NCBI GenBank assembly: GCA_031292145.1
Contig: JARLHR010000086.1
Location: 1 to 42,441 of the forward strand
From: Clostridium sp.
GTDB lineage: Bacteria; Bacillota; Clostridia; Clostridiales; Clostridiaceae
Length of the DNA: 42,441 nt
Direction of reading: 5' to 3'
Positions 8,644-18,949 of the stretch are shown piece after piece. Position numbers and translations under genes: made by a program. Every line of letters begins with the position of its first letter. The stretch's first letter is position 1. The notes under the pieces are model-generated. The model saw only the letters and a program-made list of their open reading frames with translations. It did no database searches and had not been told where the DNA came from.

Positions 8644-9753
8644 ATGAGGTTAGTTCCAATTGAGTGCATTAGAGAGAATTCATTATTAGGAAAAAATATA
8701 TATACTCCTGATGGTAGATGTTTACTTAAGGAAGGATTTATTCTAAATAGCGATACATTAATAAAAATTAAAGAGCATAAAATATTTTCCCTTTATATAA
8801 TTGATGATTACAGTGATGCTGTTATTGAAGATATTATAAAACCAGAATTAAGGCAAAAATCTATTTCTGTCATTAAAGAAACATTTTCCAATATAGAAAG
8901 AATATCCTCAGCCCATGACTTTAAAAAAAGAACTATTAATGACTATACAAAACAAGAGAAAGAATACTTCAGCTCAATTAATACTATTGCTGAAGAGTTA
9001 GTAGACAACATATCAACAAACAAAAATGTATTACTATCGTTGGTTGATATTAAAAGTATGGATAATTATACTTATGCTCATTGTGTAAATGTTGCTGTAA
9101 TATCACTTGTACTTGGAATTAGTTTAAATCTCTCTAAAAAAAATTTAACATATCTTTGTGTTGGCGCATTGCTTCATGATATAGGTAAATCATTTATACC
9201 AAGTGAAATCCTTCAAAAACCTGCAATGTTAACTCCTGAAGAATTTGAAATAATAAAAAAACATCCAAGATATGGTTATGAATTTTTAAATAATTTTTAT
9301 AGTTTAAGTTCCCATATTAAATTAATAGTCTTACAACATCATGAACGATTTGATGGTTTAGGTTACCCTACTGGTATCTCAACAGAAACCATTAGTTACT
9401 TATCTAGAATTGTATGCATTGCAGATGTGTATGACGCATTAACTTCTGATAGACCATACAAAAGAGCTATGTGTCCAAGTGATGCTTTGGAATACTTGAT
9501 GTCTAATTCCGGTACATTATTTGATCCTAATATGCTCGATGTATTTTGTAAAGTTATTATTATTTTTCCTCAAGGGACATTAGTAAGTCTTAGCAACGGT
9601 GATATAGGTGTAGTCGAAGAAACTCTTCCCTGCTTTCCATTAAGACCTATTGTAAAAATACTAAAAAGCGAACGTTCTAATCATATTGGCTCTAAAGTTA
9701 ATTTAATATATAACCTTTCCATTGTTATTTCCAAAGTAATTTATGAAGTATAA
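8644..9753 (+). CDS. HD-GYP domain cyclic-di-GMP phosphodiesterase
   Basis: This 369-residue protein hydrolyses the second messenger c-di-GMP, by family. The HD-GYP domain spans about residues 130-310: LLHDIGK supplies His178-Asp179, HHE is at 232-234, and the diagnostic GYP is at 240-242 in HHERFDGLGYPTG. All expected metal ligands appear present. The N-terminal ~120 residues have no recognisable sensor domain but begin like other clostridial HD-GYP proteins (LVPIECIRENSLLGKNIYT). No membrane segment is evident, so it is cytosolic. It is monocistronic, with its own extended -10 element, a strong ribosome binding site and a terminator immediately after the stop. It probably affects motility, adhesion or sporulation, but no neighbour shows which. 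Confidence 0.9.
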   Translation: MRLVPIECIRENSLLGKNIYTPDGRCLLKEGFILNSDTLIKIKEHKIFSLYIIDDYSDAVIEDIIKPELRQKSISVIKETFSNIERISSAHDFKKRTINDYTKQEKEYFSSINTIAEELVDNISTNKNVLLSLVDIKSMDNYTYAHCVNVAVISLVLGISLNLSKKNLTYLCVGALLHDIGKSFIPSEILQKPAMLTPEEFEIIKKHPRYGYEFLNNFYSLSSHIKLIVLQHHERFDGLGYPTGISTETISYLSRIVCIADVYDALTSDRPYKRAMCPSDALEYLMSNSGTLFDPNMLDVFCKVIIIFPQGTLVSLSNGDIGVVEETLPCFPLRPIVKILKSERSNHIGSKVNLIYNLSIVISKVIYEV

Positions 9754-9797
9754 AACAAGCTTATAAATACATAACATTTTGTATTTTAGCTTGTTTT
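9752..9797. terminator. Terminator after the HD-GYP gene
   Basis: AAAACAAGCT (from 9752) pairs with AGCTTGTTTT (9788-9797), with an inner AAATAC/GTATTT stem, followed by a T-rich stretch. It may also serve the minus-strand gene ending at 9870. Confidence 0.75.
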
Positions 9798-9869
9798 TTG
9801 TTATATGTATTTCATTATATTGATCATAAGCAATTAATTATAAAAATATTTCTTTAAACATACATATTT

Positions 9870-10115
9870 CTACTGTAACAAATTTAACTTGTGTTTCTTA
9901 TATGTAAACGGATTTAAATTAGCTAGCTCTTCAGCCTCTTTAAAACTTCTAGCTCTAAATACTAACGTCCATCCATTTTTATCATATTTTCCTGCACACA
10001 TTATGTATTTTTCTTGTCCGCTTATGCAATATCCCTGTCTGTCTATTATCAAACTTCTAATATTATCAATATCTTTACAATTTAATTTAACAAAAAAACT
10101 TCCCATTTCCTTCAT
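9870..10115 (-). CDS. Small protein of unknown function behind a consensus promoter
   Basis: I do not recognise this 81-residue soluble protein. It contains four cysteines' worth of scattered Cys residues rather than a paired metal motif, and ends basic (YKKHKLNLLQ). The stretch WTLVFRARSFKEAEELANLNPF faintly recalls YciI-like ferredoxin-fold proteins, but this is only a hint. The ATG at 10115 is chosen because AAGGAG lies nine bases upstream; the in-frame ATG at 10124 would directly abut that AAGGAG. A textbook sigma-A promoter lies about 40 bp upstream, so expression should be strong and constitutive unless a repressor acts. Codon use is like the neighbours. It is flanked by terminators and so is monocistronic. 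Confidence 0.75.
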   Translation of the reverse strand: MKEMGSFFVKLNCKDIDNIRSLIIDRQGYCISGQEKYIMCAGKYDKNGWTLVFRARSFKEAEELANLNPFTYKKHKLNLLQ

Positions 10116-10154
10116 AATATGCATCTCCTTAGCAAACGTATGTTCATTAATTAC

Positions 10155-10183
10155 ATTATACAGAACAGGTGTTTGGTTGTCAA
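10155..10183 (-). promoter_or_regulatory. Perfect consensus sigma-A promoter
   Basis: On the minus strand TTGACA (10183-10178) and TATAAT (10160-10155) are separated by exactly 17 bp. It reads into the 81-residue protein gene. Confidence 0.88.
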
Positions 10184-10263
10184 CTAATCTACGCGCTTCT
10201 TTATGTAAATATATTTAATCGAAATTCCATAGTAAGAGGTTTTTAATTTATCTAAAAATATAC

Positions 10264-10311
10264 TAAAAAACATAAGATCACTGAAAACTTCAATATTTTC
10301 AGCGATCTTAT
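10264..10311 (-). terminator. Terminator of carAB
   Basis: A 16-bp stem with one mismatch (10272-10287 with 10296-10311) is followed on the minus strand by TTTTTT. It lies just downstream of the carB stop codon. Confidence 0.8.
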
Positions 10312-10321
10312 AGTGTTCTTT

Positions 10322-13300
10322 TTATTCAGCTATGTTAAATACTTCTAAGTCGTTCCTTTCATCAAACTTTTCAAGTTCTACATCAGCAATTGCTCTTAAT
10401 GTATCTAATGCAGTAATTACTCCTAAGTTTCTTTCAACGGCTGCTCTTCTTATTAAGAACCCATCCCTATTTGAGTCATTTCCCTTAGTTGGAGTATTTA
10501 CAACTAAATCAACATCTCTGTTCTTAACTATATCTAAGATATTTGGTTCTTCTTCATCAATCTTTCTAATCTCTTCTACCTCTATACCCGCTTCTCTTAG
10601 TAATGCACAAGTACCTGTAGTTGCTATAAACTTATATCCAACTGCTGCAAGGTCCTTTGCTATCGGTAAAAATTCTGCTTTATCATGCTTATTTATTGTT
10701 GCTAGTATCTTTCCTTTTTCCTTAGATGGATACATATACGCTCCAACAAATCCCTTATATAAAGCTTCCTTCAGATTTCTACCTACACCTAAAACTTCCC
10801 CTGTTGATGTCATTTCAGGCCCTAAACTCACTTCAACATTAGGTAATTTTTGAGTTGAGAATACTGGAACTTTAACTGAAACGAGTTTTGGTTCCTTATA
10901 TACATCTATTCCATATCCTAAGTCTGTTAATTTAGCTCCAAGCATTACCTGCGTAGCTAAATCTACTATTGGAACTCCACTTACCTTACTTATATATGGT
11001 ACTGTTCTTGATGCTCTTGGATTAACTTCAATTACATATAATTCACCCTCAAATTCTATAAATTGAATATTTATCATTCCCTTTATTCCAATTTCTAGGG
11101 CTAATTTTCTAGTATATTCTAATACATCAGCTTTTATCTTGTCAGAAATATTTTGACTTGGATACATGGTAACACTATCTCCTGAATGAACTCCAGCTCT
11201 CTCCAAGTGCTCCATAATACCTGGTATTAATATATTTTCACCATCAGATATTGCATCTACTTCTATTTCTCTTCCCATTAAATATTTATCTATAAGAATT
11301 GGATTTTTCTTATCCTTCTCAAAAGCATTTTCTAAATAATATGTCAATTCTTCTTCATCATGAGTTATTTCCATTCCTTGGCCACCAATTACATATGAAG
11401 GTCTAACAAGTACTGGAAACTTTAATTTTCTAGCTTCCTCTAAACCATCATCTACAGACCATACACCTTTACCCTTTGGTCTTGATATTCCTAATCTCTC
11501 TAGTAATGCATCAAATTTTTCTCTATCCTCTGCCAAATCTATTTGATCTGCTGTAGTACCAAGTGTCACAATATTTTGTTCCTTTAAGAAATTTGCAAGT
11601 TTAATAGCTGTTTGCCCACCAAATTGAAGTATTACTCCATCTGGTTTTTCCTTTTCTATTATATTTAAAACATCTTCTTCAGTTAGTGGTTCAAAGTACA
11701 ATTTATCTGACACGTCAAAGTCCGTACTTACTGTTTCCGGATTATTATTAACTATTATAGTCTCAATTCCTAGTTTCTTTAAAGCTTTTACGCAATGTAC
11801 TGAAGCATAATCAAATTCAATACCTTGACCGATTCTTATTGGACCAGATCCTATAACTATTACTTTCTTGTTATTTGATACTTCAACCTCATCATATTGC
11901 TCATAAGTTGAATAGTAATATGGTGATAATGCTTCAAATTCTCCACCACAAGTATCAACCATTTTATATGAAGGTTTTATATTCCATATATCTCTCAATC
12001 TATATATATCATCTGGAGAAACTTTTAACATATCAGCTATAGCCTTATCAGAGAATCCTTTTTTCTTCAAATGATGTAACCATTCTTTATCTAAATCTTC
12101 TATTTTACTTAGTTTTAATCTTTGTTCTTCTTCAACTATCCACTTAATTTTTTCTAAGAAGAACATATCAATTCCAGTAATTCTATTTATTTTCTCTATT
12201 CTATAATCTCTTCTTAACATTTCTGCTAATGCGAAAATTCTTTCATCATCTGGAGCCATTACTCTTTCTTTAAGCTCCGACATGCTCAGTTCTTTAAACT
12301 TCTTATGATCCAAAGAATATTTTCCTATTTCTAAGCTTCTAATTCCTTTTAAGAATGCTTGCTCAAGGTTAGCTCCAATAGCCATGATTTCTCCAGTAGC
12401 CATCATTTTCGTTCCAAGCTCTCTATCTGCACCAAAGAACTTATCAAAAGGCCACTTTGGTATTTTAACTACAACATAATCAAGAGTTGGTTCAAAACAG
12501 GCATAAGTCTTTTGTGTTACAGCATTTTTTATTTCATCTAATCCATATCCAAGTGCTATTTTAGCTGCAAGCTTTGCAATTGGATATCCCGTTGCTTTTG
12601 ATGCTAAAGCCGAACTTCTTGAAACCCTAGGATTTATTTCTATAACTGCATATTCAAAACTAGTTGGATTTAATGAAAACTGTACATTACATCCACCTTC
12701 AATTCCAACTGCATTTATTATATTTATTGATGCCGTTCTAAGCATTTGATATTCCTTATCTGAAAGAGTTTGCGATGGAGCTACAACTATACTATCTCCA
12801 GTATGTATACCTACAGGATCTATGTTTTCCATATTACATACAGTAATACAGTTCCCATAAGAATCTCTCATTACTTCGTATTCTACTTCTTTCCATCCCT
12901 TTACACTCTTTTCAAGTAAAACTTGACCTATTGTACTTAATTGAAGTCCTAATCTTAAGATAGTCTCAAGTTGCCCTTCATCATTAGCAATACCACCACC
13001 AGATCCTCCTAGTGTATAAGCTGGTCTTACTATAACTGGATATCCTATTTTGCTAGCAAATTCTAACCCCGATTTTAAATCAGTTACAATTTCGCTCTTT
13101 ATAACAGGTTCTCCGATTCTATTCATCATATCCCTGAATAATTCTCTATCTTCACCCTCTTTTATAGATGCAATAGATGTTCCGATTACTTTTACATTAT
13201 ATTTTTCTAATATACCAGAATCATGTAATTCTACAGCAAGGTTAAGTCCTGTTTGACCACCCATTCCTGCAAGCAAACTATCTGGTCTTTCCTTAGCTAT

Positions 13301-13531
13301 AACTTTTTCAACAAATTCTAATGTTAATGGTTCTAAATAAACCTTATCTGCAACTTCCTTATCAGTCATAATTGTAGCAGGATTTGAATTTATAAGTACA
13401 ACTTCTATACCTTCTGATTTTAATGCTTCACAAGCTTGAGTTCCTGAGTAATCAAACTCTGCCGCTTGACCTATGACTATAGGACCTGATCCTATAACTA
13501 AAACTTTTTTTATATCTTTATTTAATGGCAT
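10322..13531 (-). CDS. carB: Carbamoyl-phosphate synthase large subunit
   Basis: CarB makes carbamoyl phosphate from bicarbonate, two ATP and ammonia delivered from CarA, for pyrimidines and arginine. The 1069-residue length is normal. The two homologous synthetase halves begin with [20 protein letters not shown] (residue 8 onward) and [20 protein letters not shown] near residue 555. Each half has the ATP-grasp signature, for example [12 protein letters not shown] and [12 protein letters not shown]. The last ~135 residues are the MGS-like allosteric domain ([18 protein letters not shown]). The ATG is 14 bp after the carA stop, with its ribosome binding site GGAGGGG next to that stop, so the pair is a translationally linked operon. 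Control is by the PyrR attenuator upstream of carA. Confidence 0.97.
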   Translation of the reverse strand: MPLNKDIKKVLVIGSGPIVIGQAAEFDYSGTQACEALKSEGIEVVLINSNPATIMTDKEVADKVYLEPLTLEFVEKVIAKERPDSLLAGMGGQTGLNLAVELHDSGILEKYNVKVIGTSIASIKEGEDRELFRDMMNRIGEPVIKSEIVTDLKSGLEFASKIGYPVIVRPAYTLGGSGGGIANDEGQLETILRLGLQLSTIGQVLLEKSVKGWKEVEYEVMRDSYGNCITVCNMENIDPVGIHTGDSIVVAPSQTLSDKEYQMLRTASINIINAVGIEGGCNVQFSLNPTSFEYAVIEINPRVSRSSALASKATGYPIAKLAAKIALGYGLDEIKNAVTQKTYACFEPTLDYVVVKIPKWPFDKFFGADRELGTKMMATGEIMAIGANLEQAFLKGIRSLEIGKYSLDHKKFKELSMSELKERVMAPDDERIFALAEMLRRDYRIEKINRITGIDMFFLEKIKWIVEEEQRLKLSKIEDLDKEWLHHLKKKGFSDKAIADMLKVSPDDIYRLRDIWNIKPSYKMVDTCGGEFEALSPYYYSTYEQYDEVEVSNNKKVIVIGSGPIRIGQGIEFDYASVHCVKALKKLGIETIIVNNNPETVSTDFDVSDKLYFEPLTEEDVLNIIEKEKPDGVILQFGGQTAIKLANFLKEQNIVTLGTTADQIDLAEDREKFDALLERLGISRPKGKGVWSVDDGLEEARKLKFPVLVRPSYVIGGQGMEITHDEEELTYYLENAFEKDKKNPILIDKYLMGREIEVDAISDGENILIPGIMEHLERAGVHSGDSVTMYPSQNISDKIKADVLEYTRKLALEIGIKGMINIQFIEFEGELYVIEVNPRASRTVPYISKVSGVPIVDLATQVMLGAKLTDLGYGIDVYKEPKLVSVKVPVFSTQKLPNVEVSLGPEMTSTGEVLGVGRNLKEALYKGFVGAYMYPSKEKGKILATINKHDKAEFLPIAKDLAAVGYKFIATTGTCALLREAGIEVEEIRKIDEEEPNILDIVKNRDVDLVVNTPTKGNDSNRDGFLIRRAAVERNLGVITALDTLRAIADVELEKFDERNDLEVFNIAE

Positions 13532-13545
13532 TTTACTTACCCCTC

Positions 13546-14595
13546 CTATAGTGCATATTCTAAGAATTTATCAAATATGTATTCACTGTCCTTCGGACCT
13601 GCTGATGCTTCTGGATGAAATTGAACTGAATATATTGGTAAAGTCTTATGCTTCATACCCTCTACTGTTCCGTCATTTATATTCACATGCGTAATTTCCA
13701 TATCATCTGGTAATTCTTCTACTACATAACCATGATTTTGAGATGTTATATGCACAATATTAGCTTCTAAATCTTTAACTGGATGGTTGCATCCTCTATG
13801 TCCGAACTTTAACTTAGTTGTTTTACCACCTAAAGCTAATCCTAACAATTGATGACCCAAGCAAATACCTGTAATTGGCTTCTTACCAACTAACTTCTTT
13901 ATATTTTCTATAGCAAAATCTAAATCTTCTGGATCCCCAGGTCCATTAGATAAGAATACTAAATCTGGGTTTACATTTAAAACTTCTTCTGCGGTAGCTG
14001 TAGCTGGGAATACAGTCAATTTACAACCTCTCTTTTTAAAGTTCCTTATTATATTAGTTTTTATACCAAAATCCATAACAGCAACATGCTTTCCATTTCC
14101 TTCAACTGTATAAGATTTACTTGTTGTTACAGTTTTTACAGCTTCCTTAGTTGAAAAACCTGCTATTTTACCTTTAACATATCCGTCATCAACATCTTCT
14201 ATTGCAATAATTCCTCTCATTGTACCGCTATTCCTTAAAACCTTGGTAAGTGCTCTTGTATCTATACCTTCTAGTCCAATAACTTTTCCTTGCTTTAAGA
14301 AATCTTCTAATTCCAATTCACATCTAAAATTGCTTGGTAAATCACATTTTTCTCTTACAATAAATCCTCTTACCTTTATTGAATCTGATTCCATATCTTC
14401 AAGGTTAATTCCATAATTGCCTATTAAAGGATAAGTCATAGTTACTATTTGTCCGTAATAAGATGGATCAGTTAGTACCTCTTGATATCCTGTCATACCA
14501 GTTGTAAATACTACTTCCCCAACGCTTTCTTTCAGATATCCAAAAGCTTTACCTTCAAAAACCATACCATTTTCTAATATAAGCTTTGCCTTCAT
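13546..14595 (-). CDS. carA: Carbamoyl-phosphate synthase small (glutaminase) subunit
   Basis: CarA hydrolyses glutamine and passes ammonia to CarB. The 349-residue protein has the N-terminal CarA-specific domain (~1-150) and a class I glutamine amidotransferase domain with Cys245 in GICLGHQ, His327 and Glu329 in FHPEA, plus the SNGPGDP loop (217-223). The ATG at 14595 is chosen because GGAGG lies seven bases upstream. A TTG two codons earlier is also in frame but is too close to that site. It is first in the carAB operon, behind a leader of about 250 nt with a PyrR-type attenuator, which argues that pyrimidines rather than arginine set its level. Confidence 0.97.
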   Translation of the reverse strand: MKAKLILENGMVFEGKAFGYLKESVGEVVFTTGMTGYQEVLTDPSYYGQIVTMTYPLIGNYGINLEDMESDSIKVRGFIVREKCDLPSNFRCELELEDFLKQGKVIGLEGIDTRALTKVLRNSGTMRGIIAIEDVDDGYVKGKIAGFSTKEAVKTVTTSKSYTVEGNGKHVAVMDFGIKTNIIRNFKKRGCKLTVFPATATAEEVLNVNPDLVFLSNGPGDPEDLDFAIENIKKLVGKKPITGICLGHQLLGLALGGKTTKLKFGHRGCNHPVKDLEANIVHITSQNHGYVVEELPDDMEITHVNINDGTVEGMKHKTLPIYSVQFHPEASAGPKDSEYIFDKFLEYAL

Positions 14596-14653
14596 GCTCA
14601 AGCCTCCTACAAATATATTTTTGCTAAAACTACACCTTATAAATTCTTGTTTG

Positions 14654-14708
14654 CAAAAAACAAAAGGATAATAAAGAGATTTCAGTAAAACTGTCCCTTC
14701 ACTATCCT
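14654..14708 (-). terminator. Attenuator terminator in the carAB leader
   Basis: The minus-strand hairpin spans 14708-14665. All 15 outer positions pair (three or four as G-U) starting with AGGATA against TATCCT, and TTTTGTTTTTT follows (14665-14655). It lies within the leader, about 60 nt before carA, so it acts as a conditional terminator. Confidence 0.85.
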
Positions 14709-14813
14709 GTGATATACCTTACAAATATTTGAATTCAAAAAATAAGCTATGAATTTTACATTAAGCGTTCAAATATCATAGTTGTGTTCCCTTTTTGGCC
14801 TCACAGGACCAAG
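14705..14813 (-). promoter_or_regulatory. PyrR-binding antiterminator / anti-antiterminator element
   Basis: The minus-strand sequence GGTCCTGTGAGGCCAAAAAG (within 14813-14786) matches the PyrR-binding loop pattern GUCCNGNGAGGC...AAGG. Its TCCTGTGA (14808-14801) is exactly complementary to TCACAGGA (14712-14705), which enters the 5' arm of the terminator. Between them ATATTTGAA (14776-14768) and TTCAAATAT (14733-14725) are also complementary and would zip the two together. Low UMP should therefore favour the antiterminator. PyrR with UMP would hold the binding loop in its own hairpin and free the terminator. pyrR is not in this window. Confidence 0.85.
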
Positions 14814-14854
14814 TTAAAGTGTATCTTAACTTTTTAAATTTTCTCTTTTTATCT

Positions 14855-14883
14855 ATTCTAGTTTATAGCTTATGCTATGTCAA
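14855..14883 (-). promoter_or_regulatory. Sigma-A promoter of carAB
   Basis: Minus strand TTGACA (14883-14878) and TAGAAT (14860-14855) with a 17-bp spacer, about 40 bp upstream of the PyrR element. Confidence 0.8.
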
Positions 14884-15191
14884 GATAAATTAAGGATAGT
14901 TTTCAATTATAATTCTTCTATTTTTGTTACTTTGCAGTAAATATTAAAATATTTATTTGATAATATAAATATTATCACAAAAACAAAAATATATAAAGTA
15001 TAAAAATTCACTTGTTTTGAATTTTTATTCATGTTTTGTATTATTTTATATATATGAATGCTTATTTTACAATACTTCTATCCCCATTATTATATTCAAC
15101 AAATACTATGCTATATGTATATTTAAACACAATGTCTATATGCTTATTTATATATTATCTCTTAAAAACAAATTCTTAGTCTCAGTTTTGT
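14884..15191. other. AT-rich spacer upstream of carAB
   Basis: About 300 bp between the carAB promoter and the stop of the dehydrogenase gene. No convincing gene, hairpin or RNA was seen. Open frames here lack a ribosome binding site. Confidence 0.5.
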
Positions 15192-15971
15192 TTAACTATT
15201 GCTTTTTAGTATTATCATTCTACTCCATGATCGAGGTATTAATTTATTTCCTATAATCAACAACTTATTTTTATATCCTGGAATTATTATTGCTTTTCCC
15301 TTTAAGAATTCTGCATAAGCTTTATCAGCAACTTTTTTAGCATCCATTAAATATTTCTTTGCTTTTTTTGATTTTCTTATTCCTGTTTTTTCTTGAAAGG
15401 TAGTTTTTACAGGACCAGGACAAAGACAGCTTACCCTTACCCCAAAGTCTTTCACTTCATCGTGAAGAGCTTCTGTTAGTGATAAAACATATGCCTTGCT
15501 AGAATAATACATTGACATTTTAGGACCTCCAACAAATGCAGCTGTTGATGCCACATTAAGGATGCCACCTTCACGTCTTTTAATCATATCTTTTATAAAA
15601 TATTTTGTAAGAGTGGTTAATGCAATAATATTTATATTTATTAATTTTTCCTCAAATCCGTCTTTTGCCTCATTAAAGAATCCAAAACTCCCAATGCCTG
15701 CATTATTTATTAAATTGTCTACAATAAAATTTTTTTCTTCCACAATCCTTATTATATCTTCACAGCTTTTATTCAAAGATAAATCACATGATATTATTTG
15801 AACTTTTATTTTATATTCTTTTTCAAGTTTATTTTTAACTTTTTCTAACTTACTTTTATTTCTTGCCACAATAATTAAGTTATGTCTATTTTCTGCAAAG
15901 ATTTTTGCTAATTCAAAGCCGATACCGTCACTTCCACCAGTTATTAATGTATACTTTTCTGCACTATTCAT
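15192..15971 (-). CDS. Short-chain dehydrogenase/reductase (classical SDR)
   Basis: This 259-residue Rossmann-fold oxidoreductase has the cofactor motif TGGSDGIG (11-18), Arg37 after the second strand, which suggests NADPH preference, NNAG (89-92), and the catalytic Ser142, Tyr155 and Lys159 (YYSSK). The LCPGPVKTTF stretch is typical of the DltE/YqjQ-like group in Firmicutes. The substrate is unknown. The C-terminus has a hydrophobic basic stretch (KNKLLIIGNKLIPRSWSRM), possibly membrane-associating. The ATG has AAGGGA about ten bases upstream, a weaker site than the neighbours'. It stands alone between carA and mgsA, with more than 300 bp on either side, so no pathway can be read from context. 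Confidence 0.88.
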   Translation of the reverse strand: MNSAEKYTLITGGSDGIGFELAKIFAENRHNLIIVARNKSKLEKVKNKLEKEYKIKVQIISCDLSLNKSCEDIIRIVEEKNFIVDNLINNAGIGSFGFFNEAKDGFEEKLININIIALTTLTKYFIKDMIKRREGGILNVASTAAFVGGPKMSMYYSSKAYVLSLTEALHDEVKDFGVRVSCLCPGPVKTTFQEKTGIRKSKKAKKYLMDAKKVADKAYAEFLKGKAIIIPGYKNKLLIIGNKLIPRSWSRMIILKSNS

Positions 15972-16304
15972 ACTAATCTTTCCCTTTATATTGTTTTATA
16001 AAATTATATCAAAATATTGCTCTAAAAATACAAACTTTTAACATTGACTTCATTGTAATTTGATTAAATTTGTGGTATTATTAGATTAAAGAAATATTCA
16101 GAATTTTCAAGCAGTTACAATTTATACTGAACTGACTTTTTAAAATCTGAATATCAATTTTAACGTTACTTTTTCTAAAAATGCACTTATCATATATTAT
16201 GATAAGTGCATTTTTATTTTAACCATATATTTAGAATAAAATCTCTATTCTCTCTTATTCATTGATTGTTATTATAAAATTTTATTCAAATGCTTGTCCA
16301 TTAT
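15972..16304. other. Intergenic region between mgsA and the SDR gene
   Basis: AT-rich. It holds the mgsA terminator (16177-16215), listed separately, and presumably the SDR promoter. Nothing else was recognised. Confidence 0.5.
16177..16215 (-). terminator. Terminator downstream of mgsA
   Basis: A perfect 17-bp stem with a 5-nt loop (16177-16193 with 16199-16215), with A5 and T5 at its ends, about 90 bp past the mgsA stop. It is symmetric and could work on both strands. Confidence 0.75.
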
Positions 16305-16664
16305 TTAAAATTGCCCAATTACAAGTTCTGCTGTTCTTATGTTTGTAACAACTGCCACATTATGTACATTACACACTCTTAGTAATGCTGATACATCTGG
16401 TTCATGAGGTTGTGAAGTTAATGGATCTGTAAAAAATATTACTAAGTCAATCTTTCCTTCTGCAATACGTCCACCTAACTGTTGATCTCCTCCATATGGC
16501 CCCGATAAATATCTCTTAACATCAAGTCCTGTTGCTTCTGATATTTTCTTTCCTGTTGTTCCTGTTGCCACCAATTCATACTTAGCTAGTACATCCTTAT
16601 ATTTTTTTGAAAATTCAATTATTTCCTCTTTCTTTTTATCGTGTGCTATTAAAGCAATTTTCAT
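16305..16664 (-). CDS. mgsA: Methylglyoxal synthase
   Basis: MgsA converts dihydroxyacetone phosphate to methylglyoxal and phosphate, an overflow bypass of glycolysis when phosphate is scarce. The 119-residue protein has the family signature [12 protein letters not shown] with catalytic Asp60, His8 (IALIAHDK), phosphate-binding TGTTGKK (34-40) and PHEPD (86-90). Length is slightly below the Escherichia coli enzyme but normal for clostridia. The ATG at 16664 is chosen because AAGGAG lies eight bases upstream; the in-frame GTG two codons earlier is too close to it. It is monocistronic, between the proA terminator and its own hairpin. Confidence 0.95.
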   Translation of the reverse strand: MKIALIAHDKKKEEIIEFSKKYKDVLAKYELVATGTTGKKISEATGLDVKRYLSGPYGGDQQLGGRIAEGKIDLVIFFTDPLTSQPHEPDVSALLRVCNVHNVAVVTNIRTAELVIGQF

Positions 16665-16775
16665 AATCACATCTCCTTTTTAATACGTTTTCATATAAAA
16701 ATTATACTATAAACTTTTTCAATAAAAAAGCTATTTCAATTTAATCTAATTTTTTATAACACAATATTAACATTT

Positions 16776-16816
16776 AAAAATATGAGTGATACTCTAAAAA
16801 TACCTCTCATATTTTT
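16776..16816 (-). terminator. Terminator of proBA
   Basis: AAAAATATGAG (from 16776) pairs with CTCATATTTTT (16806-16816) immediately after the proA stop codon, ending in T residues on the minus strand. Confidence 0.7.
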
Positions 16817-16824
16817 TTATTTAC

Positions 16825-18069
16825 TTATCTTATTTGACCATTTCCATAAATAATATATTTTATTGTTGTTAATTCTTTTAGTCCCATAGGTCCTCTAGCA
16901 TGTAACTTTTGAGTACTTATACCTATTTCAGCTCCAAAACCAAATTCAGAACCATCCGTAAATCTTGTTGATGCATTTACATAAACTGCCGCTGCATCTA
17001 CTCTTTGTAGAAACTTCTGAGAATTTTTATAACTTTCAGTAATAATTGCTTCAGAATGTCCTGTTCCATATTTATTTATATGAGCAATTGCTTCATCTAC
17101 ATCCTTAACTATTTTTACGGCTATTATATAATCTAAATATTCTTTTCCCCAATCATCCTCATTAGTTTTTTCAATATCATTGATTATAGCTTGTGATGCC
17201 TTGTCACCTTTAACTGCAACTCCATTTTCTCTCAATGCCCTTACAGCTATTGGTAAAAAGTCTTTAGCTATTTTTTCATTTACTAATAATTTTTCTGCTG
17301 CATTACAAACTGAAGGCCTAGATGCTTTTGCATTAACAGCTATATTTTTCGCCATTTCAAAATCGCAATTCTCATCAACATATATATGGCAGTTACCTGT
17401 ACCTGTTTCTATAACTGGAACCGTAGCATTTTTTAGAACTGCTTGAATTAAACCAGCCCCTCCTCTTGGAATAAGAACATCTATAAACTCATTCAATCTC
17501 ATCATTTCGGTTGCAACTTCTCTGCTTGTATCTTCTATAAGTTGTACAGATGCCTTAGGTAATCCTGCTCTTTCAATTCCCTTAGTTAAAGCTGCAACTA
17601 CAGCCTTATTGGAGTTAATAGCTTCACTACCACCTCTTAATATAACTGCATTTCCTGTCTTTAAGCAAAGTCCAGCTGCATCACAAGTTACATTAGGCCT
17701 AGCCTCATAAATTATTCCTATAACCCCCAATGGAACTCTTTTTTGTCCTATTTGCAATCCATTTGGTCTTTGCCACATAGAAATTACTTCACCAATTGGA
17801 TCTTGAAGCTTAACAACATCTTTTAATCCATCTGACATTCCTTGAATTCTCTCATCGCTTAATGCTAATCTATCTAACATAGCTTTTGATGTACCCTTTG
17901 CTTTTGCAGCATCTAAATCAATTTCATTAGCTTTAATTATGTCATCCTTTGCCTTGATAAGCTCTTCAGCCATAAAACTTAATGCATCATCCTTTTCTTT
18001 TGTTGATGCAATTCCTAACTCATAAGACGCATTTTTTGCATTTTGCCCTTTGCTTATTAATTCGTTCAC
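16825..18069 (-). CDS. proA: Gamma-glutamyl phosphate reductase
   Basis: ProA reduces glutamyl 5-phosphate to glutamate 5-semialdehyde with NADPH, the second step of proline synthesis. The 414-residue protein is an aldehyde-dehydrogenase-fold enzyme with catalytic Cys255 in [12 protein letters not shown], the conserved [20 protein letters not shown] (121-140), GGSEA (146-150) and PRGGAGLIQ (201-209). The start is GTG at 18069 with GGGAGGGG seven bases upstream. It lies 19 bp after proB on the same strand, so the two form an operon in the order proB-proA. No T-box or other leader element was seen upstream of proB. Confidence 0.97.
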   Translation of the reverse strand: MNELISKGQNAKNASYELGIASTKEKDDALSFMAEELIKAKDDIIKANEIDLDAAKAKGTSKAMLDRLALSDERIQGMSDGLKDVVKLQDPIGEVISMWQRPNGLQIGQKRVPLGVIGIIYEARPNVTCDAAGLCLKTGNAVILRGGSEAINSNKAVVAALTKGIERAGLPKASVQLIEDTSREVATEMMRLNEFIDVLIPRGGAGLIQAVLKNATVPVIETGTGNCHIYVDENCDFEMAKNIAVNAKASRPSVCNAAEKLLVNEKIAKDFLPIAVRALRENGVAVKGDKASQAIINDIEKTNEDDWGKEYLDYIIAVKIVKDVDEAIAHINKYGTGHSEAIITESYKNSQKFLQRVDAAAVYVNASTRFTDGSEFGFGAEIGISTQKLHARGPMGLKELTTIKYIIYGNGQIR

Positions 18070-18088
18070 TATTTAGCCCCTCCCACTT

Positions 18089-18904
18089 TTATCTTTTTGC
18101 TGATGATATAAATAATGTACCTATTTCTTCACCATTTAAGATATCTAATATTATACTTGGTTCGCTTCCATTTGCCAAAACCATATCTACTCCCGATTTT
18201 GTAGCAGTTTTAGCAGCTGTCAATTTTGTAATCATTCCACCAGTTCCCAAGTTTGAACCAGCTCCTCCAGCGCATTCTTCTAATTCTGGAGTTATTTTAT
18301 CAATTTGACTTAATAACTTTGCATTATCATTATTTCTCGGATCAGAATCATAAAACCCATCAATATCTGATAATATTATTAATAAATCAGCTCTAACTAG
18401 ACTCGATACTATTGCTGATAAATTATCATTATCTCCAAATCGAACTATATTTTCAATTTCATCTATAGAAACTGTGTCATTTTCATTTACTATTGGAATA
18501 ATCTTCTTTTCCAATAAAGTCTCAAATGTATTGCATACATTCTCTCTAATATGTTCATCTTCTACTACGTCCCTTGTAAGTAAAACTTGGCCTACTATAT
18601 GACTATATTCGCCAAAGAACTTACTATATATGTGCATTAATTCACACTGTCCTACTGCTGCTACTGCTTGTTTTTCTCTTATGCTTTCGGGCTTTTCTTT
18701 TAATTTCAATTTGTTTACACCAACACCAATTGCTCCAGATGTTACAAGGGTAACCTGTTTACCAGAGTTAACTATATCTGATAAAATCCTTGTTAATTTT
18801 TCAATTCTGCATAAATTAATGTTCCCATTATCATAGGTTAATGTTGATGTTCCAACTTTTACAACAATTCTATTTGCATCTTTTAATTTTTCACGAAAGC
18901 CCAT
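18089..18904 (-). CDS. proB: Glutamate 5-kinase, short form without PUA domain
   Basis: ProB phosphorylates glutamate to glutamyl 5-phosphate, the committed and usually proline-inhibited step of proline synthesis. The 271-residue protein is one amino-acid-kinase domain: VVKVGTSTLT (14-23), LVTSGAIGVG, FGDNDNLSA, LSDIDGFY and GTGGMITKL are present. The C-terminal PUA domain found in the ~367-residue Escherichia coli enzyme is absent, as in many clostridial and some Bacillus enzymes, and the stop comes at the natural end of the kinase fold, so this is not a truncation. The ATG has AAGGGGATG upstream. A candidate promoter lies at 18950-18978. Confidence 0.96.
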   Translation of the reverse strand: MGFREKLKDANRIVVKVGTSTLTYDNGNINLCRIEKLTRILSDIVNSGKQVTLVTSGAIGVGVNKLKLKEKPESIREKQAVAAVGQCELMHIYSKFFGEYSHIVGQVLLTRDVVEDEHIRENVCNTFETLLEKKIIPIVNENDTVSIDEIENIVRFGDNDNLSAIVSSLVRADLLIILSDIDGFYDSDPRNNDNAKLLSQIDKITPELEECAGGAGSNLGTGGMITKLTAAKTATKSGVDMVLANGSEPSIILDILNGEEIGTLFISSAKR

Positions 18905-18949
18905 TTTTACATCCCCTTAAAAGCATATTTATTTCTTATGTTTTATCTT

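Noticed and set aside
10332-10853. 173-codon + frame antisense to carB
   Set aside because: Shadow of carB; Ser-rich translation without family resemblance or start signals.
15017-15256. 79-codon open frame on + overlapping the end of the dehydrogenase gene
   Set aside because: No ribosome binding site, low-complexity hydrophobic translation from AT-rich spacer, and overlap with a clear gene on the other strand.
18089-18904. proB considered truncated because it is about 100 residues shorter than the Escherichia coli enzyme
   Set aside because: The kinase domain is complete and only the optional PUA domain is absent, which is normal in this group.
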